This document shows positions 59,901-64,000 of a DNA stretch of 64,000 bases, one piece after another. Source of the DNA: Fulvivirgaceae bacterium JP3-4 (lineage in GTDB: Bacteria; Bacteroidota; Bacteroidia; Cytophagales; Cyclobacteriaceae). Positions within the stretch are counted from its first letter, which is position 1; the number at the start of each line of letters is the position of its first letter. The translations under genes were made by a program, and so were the position numbers. The notes under the pieces are model-generated. The model did not search any database. It had not been told where the DNA came from and worked only from the letters and a program-made list of their open reading frames with translations. The stretch covers positions 2,108,001-2,172,000 of the forward strand of contig JARKND010000001.1 of assembly GCA_029309925.1 (NCBI GenBank). Direction: 5' to 3'.

Positions 59901-60099
59901 GTTGCTGGTGAAGGCCAAGCAGCTGTCGGACTACGAACTAAGAATTTGTGCGTTGATCAAGATGGGGTTTGAAAATCGTGAAATTGCAATGGTGCTAAAC
60001 ATCGAGGTGCCGAGCGTCAAAATGGCTAAATATCGCCTGAAAAAAAAATTGCAAATTGATGAAAGTGTTGATCTTCAAACCTATTTCGATTTGCTTTAA
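56902..60099 (+). CDS. Propeller sensor-regulator with C-terminal HTH, no kinase (copy 2)
   Basis: 1065 residues, a paralogue of the preceding gene with the same order: signal/anchor (MWIISIFLLCALVPKHATG), propeller repeats (GNLWFATYGAG, DIWFGTFGGG), Y_Y_Y domain (YQYKLEGQDEGWSPAG), membrane helix (MYVLYGAILIFSLVLLV), coiled coil and HTH (LIKMGFENREIAMVLNIEVPSVKMAKYRLKKKL). Its ATG overlaps the stop of copy 1, so they are made together, perhaps as a heterodimer. Ligand unknown; in Bacteroidota such propellers usually sense glycans. Confidence 0.9.
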   Translation: MTARKRTLCFEPPVRLLSSMWIISIFLLCALVPKHATGQQVPRKTAIGPVTVMKGKRPAAGIRVFGTEQGLALSSFYSAIKDSNGNLWFATYGAGVSKYDGRTFSNYNTSHGLAHNVVSCMATDRYGDIWFGTFGGGVSRYDGISFKTLSAKDGLAQDMVRSIVEDPMGRIWFGTFDKGISIFNGHTFRTITTSDGLPSDNIWSIITDKSANIFVGTDKGVSIFDGKRFSEIPQMRGKFVRAMLSDSKGRLWFGTAAEGAYCIEKAEVKHYSTSSGMSDNAVWTITEDSSGDIWIGTEGGGVSIFDGSTFSVLTTREGLTNNNVRSIIEGNPGTLWLATYGGGVNRYDGNALLVYENLTGLPDFSIGATFQDHQGNIWFGSSKSGVIKFDGEDLLLLTEGTGLPPYPVTAIAEDSRHSLWFATRGGGIIRFDGSSFTSYTTDNGLPNDNVNSLLFDRDGSLWLGTDEGLAVLDRKGFTSFSTKDGLANKVVWDILQDRIGQYWFATFGGLTVYNRKTFRSYDTRDGLCSNTLVKLHEDQKGNIFIGGTDGGLSRYDGKSFITMTLQDGLPDETVYDIDEGFNGELWIGTNAGLSRLSFVTKAHQIINGAMLDADNAALRSQYTLKTESYNTTTGYRIKDVNGNAMVFTRIPTPAGDRKKGVIWAGCGDNRLIRFDPTAVQSELPRLRALITNLKLGEENISWYGMQDGTTDSAAVAQREMLTYGRYLSDKERDTLRSLFHGLQFSGVIKFTNVPEKLSLPHTQDRITFEFNAIETSRNSLINYQYKLEGQDEGWSPAGKNTYATYSNLDGGSYVFKVRAQSTDGRWGDPTIYNFTVRPPWWRLPGMYVLYGAILIFSLVLLVRARERSLTRSKVALEKMITQRTNEVRQQMMVAELQKEEAHKQKQEAERQRKLVEEKNAEIATQLANSEASLSNLTLQMIQRFHTLSELEGELKKLSDHMSPGKYEYLLSLVNTNKSLDKEWEQFGLYFNRIHKNFYERLLVKAKQLSDYELRICALIKMGFENREIAMVLNIEVPSVKMAKYRLKKKLQIDESVDLQTYFDLL

Positions 60100-60137
60100 G
60101 CGATGATTGCCGGTACAGTTTTTTTCCGGTTATTCCG

Positions 60138-61163
60138 ATGCGGACGCTTACACTGCTTACGATCGCTGTTTTCGCCCAATGCGCTGCAACAGTCAACGAA
60201 AAACAAAATTCCAGTCAGATCGAACCTGTATCCTTAATCCTCGACACCGATATCTCTGCTGACTGCGATGATGCCGGTGCTGTCGCAGTGTTGCACGCAC
60301 TTGCTGACAAGGGTGAGGTAAGCATTAGAGGAATGATGGTGTCCATGCCTGTGGAATATGGAGCACCTGCACTGGATGCTATCAACACCTTTTACGGAAG
60401 GCCTGACGTTCCCATTGGCACACTGAAGAACTCGCAGGACGGTGCAAAGTCCGGAGGCCTTAAGACTTACAATGAAGATCTTGCAAGACGTTTTACCAAT
60501 GATCTGCAGCATGCGGTGAACGCTCCAAACTCCGTTTCACTCTACCGAAAGATATTGGCAACCGAGCCCGACAACAGCGTTACCATTCTGAACATTGGCC
60601 CACTGACGAACCTTTACCATCTCCTTCAGTCTGAGCCAGACTCAATCAGTCCGCTGAATGGAACTGCCCTTGTCGTAAAAAAAGTCAAGCGCCTTGTAAC
60701 GGCAGGCGGCAGGCTCCCGGAAGGGTCTTCTTACAATTTCTGGATTGCACCTGAGAAAACGCAGTATGTGATCACAAACTGGCCGACAGAGCACTGGTTT
60801 GTTCCTAACCAGATGGGGGATAGCGTACTTACAGGTTCGGAACTGTTACTTAAAACCACTTCACAACACCCCGTGCGCATAGCCTACTCTCTTTACAAAG
60901 CTGCACATCCAACGTGGCCGTTCAGGCCTAGCTGGGATCAGATGGGAGTGCTCGTTGCAGTGCGGCCTCACTCCGGGATGTTTACCACGATAACTTCGGG
61001 TAGCGTTACGGTAGTTGGCGACAAATTGAAATGGATTAAGGAAAAAGACAGGGATCACATCTGGGTCAAGTCAGCGATGCCGGTTGAAAACTCGCGGAAG
61101 ATAATTGAGGACCTCATGACACACCCCCCAAGCACTCAATCACAGGGCAAACGTAAGGAGTAA
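60138..61163 (+). CDS. Exported inosine/uridine-type nucleoside hydrolase
   Basis: 341 residues. Possible lipoprotein signal (TLLTIAVFAQC). Ca2+-site motif LILDTDISADCDDAGAVAVLH (Asp36, Asp38, Asp42, Asp44, Asp45), which is the DxDxxxDxDD form of a subgroup, and late ILNIGPLTNLYHLL (NIGPLTN). Cleaves the N-glycosidic bond of nucleosides; export suggests scavenging. 38 bp after the propeller regulators, possibly part of their unit. Confidence 0.88.
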   Translation: MRTLTLLTIAVFAQCAATVNEKQNSSQIEPVSLILDTDISADCDDAGAVAVLHALADKGEVSIRGMMVSMPVEYGAPALDAINTFYGRPDVPIGTLKNSQDGAKSGGLKTYNEDLARRFTNDLQHAVNAPNSVSLYRKILATEPDNSVTILNIGPLTNLYHLLQSEPDSISPLNGTALVVKKVKRLVTAGGRLPEGSSYNFWIAPEKTQYVITNWPTEHWFVPNQMGDSVLTGSELLLKTTSQHPVRIAYSLYKAAHPTWPFRPSWDQMGVLVAVRPHSGMFTTITSGSVTVVGDKLKWIKEKDRDHIWVKSAMPVENSRKIIEDLMTHPPSTQSQGKRKE

Positions 61164-61291
61164 CGTACAACCCTGCCAAATCGCCAAAATACTTCATTTC
61201 GCAAACGCTTTCTTTGTGACGACAGTGATCTGTGGAAAATCATAACCAGCTGGCACACGTATTTTATACACTCGGGTATTATTTTCTGGTT

Positions 61292-61795
61292 ATGGATACG
61301 TACGAGATTGAATCGATTTTGAACTTCGTCCTGCTTGCTTCGGTGACAGGCCTGTTCCTGCATATTAAGTATTACTTTTCTACGCTGTCGAGCAATGTTC
61401 ATCACCGCCTTCAATACCGTGATATTATTTATAGCATTGCAATGGCCATGCTGCTTTACATCGCAATCTCCAACAAGACGGTACCATTGACATCACGTTA
61501 TGTGATCTTTATCCTGTCGCTGGGTGCTTACGTGGGTACTTGCGTAGTGATGCTGAACTCCGTGAAATGGAGAAAGAATTTTTCGCGTTCTTTTCTGATC
61601 TTCCACCAGGGAAAATTTATTAAACATATTATTCATCAGCACAAGCTGTCAGAAAAAGATATTATTGCCACCCTTAAGCTCAAGGGAATAAACACGCTGG
61701 AAGACATTGATTCAATTATTCTCGAAGGTAATGGGGAGCTTTCCGTTTACTTCAAGTCTAAGGTAGGCACTCCCAATCAATCGTTCGACTTCTAA
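61292..61795 (+). CDS. Membrane protein with YetF/DUF421-like C-terminus
   Basis: 167 residues from ATG at 61292 (GTG at 61232 is the frame's first start). Three hydrophobic segments at the start (ILNFVLLASVTGLFLHIKYY; DIIYSIAMAMLLYIAI; VIFILSLGAYVGTCVVML), then a cytoplasmic-type domain FLIFHQGKFIKHIIHQHKLSEKDIIATLKLKGINTLEDI..ILEGNGELSVYFK that follows the YetF C-terminal pattern. Role unknown. Confidence 0.65.
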   Translation: MDTYEIESILNFVLLASVTGLFLHIKYYFSTLSSNVHHRLQYRDIIYSIAMAMLLYIAISNKTVPLTSRYVIFILSLGAYVGTCVVMLNSVKWRKNFSRSFLIFHQGKFIKHIIHQHKLSEKDIIATLKLKGINTLEDIDSIILEGNGELSVYFKSKVGTPNQSFDF

Positions 61796-61797
61796 GG

Positions 61798-62739
61798 TCA
61801 TAATCCTGGCGATGACTTCAGTATCTGGTTGATAATGATCTGCTGCATCTTGTTTCCATGCGAGGACGGCAAGCTATGTCCTGCGTTTTCGAACCAGTAG
61901 AATCCTTTCGCAGGCGCCTTCAACAATTTATAATATTCCTCTGCGAGGTAACTATTCGTTTGATAGTCATTTCTCCCCGCAAAAAAATAGACGGGGCATT
62001 TCACTTCGCGCAGGGTTTCGAATAGATTTATTTTCGAAGCTTCATTGAAAACTCCCAGCCATTTTTCTGACCACGCCAACACAAAATCTTTCGAGAGATT
62101 CGCGCGGGAACCCATATATCTTAACAAATGCTTCCTGTGAAGATATAGTTGCTCTCCATTTGCAAATGGGATATCGATTGATCTCAATTCGGAAAGCGCT
62201 GATTCGTCATTCTTTTTTCCAGCTTCTTTTTTCAGGAGTTCAAGCGCCATTCTTTCGCTTTGCTGCTGATGAATCATACTGCCGATCGTGATGAATGCTT
62301 CAATCTGCTGCGGTCTTGATCGGACAAGGTGAAAGCCAAGCGCTGTGCCCCACGAATGTCCCGCCAGGTAAAGTTTCTGACGGTGAAAGTGGGTAAGAAG
62401 CGAGTCCACAACTTGTTCGGCATCCTGCTCAAGCAGTTCGAGGCTGAACGGTTGAGGCGATGAGTTCCGCGCAAGCGTTTCTCCGACTTCGCGCTGATCC
62501 CAGTGAACAACCACAAAATGATCATAAAGCTGACCGGAGAATTTTTTTGCATAGGGCATCACGGAGTTCCCAGGACCTCCGTGCAAGAAAAGAAATAATG
62601 GTTTTTGGGAATCATTCCCCTTCACCCAAACCACTTGTTTCAAACTTCCAACCGTCCACTCAAACCGCTGGTCGATCGGCTGCTGGCCACAACAGGTGAT
62701 GGTAACGAGGAGAGCAATAAATGAAAATACGGTCTTCAT
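61798..62739 (-). CDS. Alpha/beta hydrolase, proline-iminopeptidase-like lipoprotein
   Basis: 313 residues from ATG at 62739, lipoprotein signal (FIALLVTITC followed by CGQQ). Oxyanion HGGPGNSV, VVHWDQREVGET, nucleophile elbow GHSWGTALG (Ser129), lid region, then FAGRNDYQT (Asp) and ENAGHSLP (His). The HGGPG plus DQR patterns are those of the S33 aminopeptidase family. It may release N-terminal residues or hydrolyse esters in the periplasm. Convergent with the YetF-like gene, 2 bp apart. Confidence 0.88.
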   Translation of the reverse strand: MKTVFSFIALLVTITCCGQQPIDQRFEWTVGSLKQVVWVKGNDSQKPLFLFLHGGPGNSVMPYAKKFSGQLYDHFVVVHWDQREVGETLARNSSPQPFSLELLEQDAEQVVDSLLTHFHRQKLYLAGHSWGTALGFHLVRSRPQQIEAFITIGSMIHQQQSERMALELLKKEAGKKNDESALSELRSIDIPFANGEQLYLHRKHLLRYMGSRANLSKDFVLAWSEKWLGVFNEASKINLFETLREVKCPVYFFAGRNDYQTNSYLAEEYYKLLKAPAKGFYWFENAGHSLPSSHGNKMQQIIINQILKSSPGL

Positions 62740-62800
62740 CCAGGCAAGGCAGTATGTAAAGATACAGCTTATCGCCATTGGATGTGCAAAGGTGTAATGT

Positions 62801-63184
62801 TCAGAAGGTTTTCGCGAAGTTTAAGATCTGTAGCATGGTAACGATGACGGACACAATCGCCATCAGGCTGATGATGAGAAACGCAATCGCTTTGCCTCCC
62901 AGATCTGCATGCTGCACTGGAATGAGTTTGAAGATCGTCTGCAACGTTTTAGTTGAGCGCCACGAAAACACGCAAAGCAGTGCAAAAGAGAGAATAATTC
63001 CAAAGACTGCAAGTGCTTCATTGCCCTGAGCAAGAAAGTAGGCACTCACAATTGAAATCAACCCCGATGTTCCACCAGACGCAAGCGCTGTTTTGGCTTT
63101 CATGCCAATAAAGATTACCGCAGTGATCCCGCAAAGGATGAGAAACGTTCCGTAAAGGTAGAGTATAGACGAGGATGAATACAT
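62801..63184 (-). CDS. Small membrane protein, four helices
   Basis: 127 residues from ATG at 63184 (a longer frame to 63265 enters a repeat tract). Four hydrophobic segments (YLYGTFLILCGITAVIFIG; GLISIVSAYFLAQG; AVFGIILSFALLCVF; AFLIISLMAIVSVIVTML). The first half (GMKAKTALASGGTSGLIS) is reminiscent of TMEM14-like proteins, weakly. Function unknown. Confidence 0.65.
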   Translation of the reverse strand: MYSSSSILYLYGTFLILCGITAVIFIGMKAKTALASGGTSGLISIVSAYFLAQGNEALAVFGIILSFALLCVFSWRSTKTLQTIFKLIPVQHADLGGKAIAFLIISLMAIVSVIVTMLQILNFAKTF

Positions 63185-63539
63185 TCGGAGTTTTTTGTTA
63201 ACCGCGAAAGATACTAGAAAGCCATCAGGAATTGCAAAACAGAATGCTTTCGATGTAGAAAGCACTTAAATAGAAAGCACCTAACTTCTAATGCCTCATG
63301 CCTAATTCCGAATGCCCAATGACTTCTGACATTGACAAAGCCGCATCCGTAGTGTAAGCTGCGTTCGCGAGCTGGTTAATCCGTCCATCCGAAGCGAGCC
63401 GCTGGCACGCCTTTTATCTTATATAAAGCAGCTTAAGTTTCTTAAGCACACTAACCAATTCCTTTTTATCTGACTTGAATTTGGGTGAAGCTTTTCTCAT
63501 CCAGCCTGAATGATTTTGCGGTTTTTAGATGTATGGCTT
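63185..63539. repeat. Gene-free stretch with heptad tract
   Basis: 355 bp. 63252-63330 carries GTAGAAAGCACTTAAA and a near copy, then units TGCCTCA, TGCCTAA, TTCCGAA, TGCCCAA, TGACTTC with 7-bp period. 63331-63539 holds the promoter region of the acylase gene; nothing else recognised. Confidence 0.55.
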
Positions 63540-64000
63540 ATGAGAAAGTTGTTAGCGCTCGTCATCGTGATTTGTATTACTGCCTCTGCTTTCGCACAGC
63601 AGACCCGGCAGGCAGAAAAGAACCGTTCAAAGCACAAAAACTCACCGATTGAACATCCGCTTCACGGAAAAATATCTGTAATCGAGCCGGATGAAAATTC
63701 AATTGACCCTTCTGCTATCGATATTATCAGAGATGCGTATGGCGTTCCCCATATTTTTGCGAAGACCGATGCTGAAGTAGCTTATGGCCTTGCATGGGCT
63801 CATTCAGAAGACGATTTTCAGACGATCCAAAAATCATTTCTGGCGAGTAAAAGTATGCTCGGTCTTCAAACCGGAAGGGATGGAGCTACCATCGATTATA
63901 TCGTGAGCCTGTTGAGAATCCGCGAGCTTGTCGACAGCATGTATGATGGCTCTATATCAGATTATTACAAAGCAGTGCTCGAAGGATATTGTGAAGGCTT
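63540..64000 (+). CDS. Penicillin acylase family protein, N-terminal part
   Basis: 153 codons visible from ATG at 63540, cut by the window end. Signal peptide (MRKLLALVIVICITASAFAQQ), then the alpha-chain start of the Ntn-hydrolase acylases: IDIIRDAYGVPHIFAKTDAEVAYGLAWAHSEDDFQTIQ. Members cleave acyl-amide bonds of penicillins, acyl-homoserine lactones or lipids; the autocatalytic Ser of the beta chain lies outside the window. Confidence 0.88.
   Translation, partial: MRKLLALVIVICITASAFAQQTRQAEKNRSKHKNSPIEHPLHGKISVIEPDENSIDPSAIDIIRDAYGVPHIFAKTDAEVAYGLAWAHSEDDFQTIQKSFLASKSMLGLQTGRDGATIDYIVSLLRIRELVDSMYDGSISDYYKAVLEGYCEG

Overview
The window looks like chromosomal DNA of a Bacteroidota bacterium, probably a Cytophagales relative. 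This rests on family content, not on a database search: TonB receptor with CarboxypepD-like N-terminus, paired parE/parC, two-component-type propeller regulators, DUF3108, GxxExxY and AraC regulators with HMA N-termini. No rRNA, tRNA or CRISPR array was seen.

Layout. (1) 1-27.4 kb is an accessory island, almost entirely on the minus strand, ending at the 3' end of mnmE beside a HTH gene and two tandem tyrosine recombinases, one of which has lost catalytic residues. The island carries a stress operon (ATP-cone/Mrr nuclease, P-type cation ATPase, SRPBCC fusion, thymidine phosphorylase) and a metal/electrophile defence block: two HMA proteins, a flavin/2Fe-2S reductase, SnoaL-DoxX-FMN reductase, a tripartite RND pump with a cyclase-YHS protein, a CopA-type Cu+ ATPase with four detoxification-type enzymes, a Calx-beta lipoprotein, thioredoxin with a small membrane protein, and two AraC regulators with metal-binding-like N-termini. 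(2) 27.4-36.3 kb: mnmE and a Mn/Zn-type uptake operon (DtxR regulator, binding lipoprotein, TonB receptor, ABC ATPase, two permeases). (3) 36.4-51.4 kb: housekeeping genes (glycosyltransferase, dapD, DUF3108, PAS kinase/response regulator, mscL, 3-hydroxyacyl-CoA dehydrogenase, fatty acid hydroxylase, parE, parC) plus a GxxExxY gene enclosed in long inverted repeats. (4) 51.8-64 kb: a metalloprotease-like lipoprotein, two tandem giant propeller-HTH regulators, nucleoside hydrolase, alpha/beta hydrolase and the start of a penicillin acylase.

Main discovery. Ten transcription units between 5.9 and 24.3 kb each have, 30-56 bp before the start codon, a 33-bp element made of two direct repeats (about GRTTTAYANNAT) offset by exactly 21 bp, with a spacer often close to ARCMGGTAN. 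A 21-bp direct-repeat offset is what AraC-type dimers bind. Two AraC proteins with an HMA-like CxxC N-terminus are encoded in the block and have the element in front of their own genes. I infer a self-regulated HMA-AraC regulon that switches on copper export, efflux, thiol repair and electrophile detoxification together.

A second signal: intergenic regions outside the island repeatedly hold degenerate tracts with a 7-bp period, often forming hairpins. None was seen inside the island. A third: parC appears frameshifted at a run of ten A; the other frame encodes a family-like acidic C-terminus.
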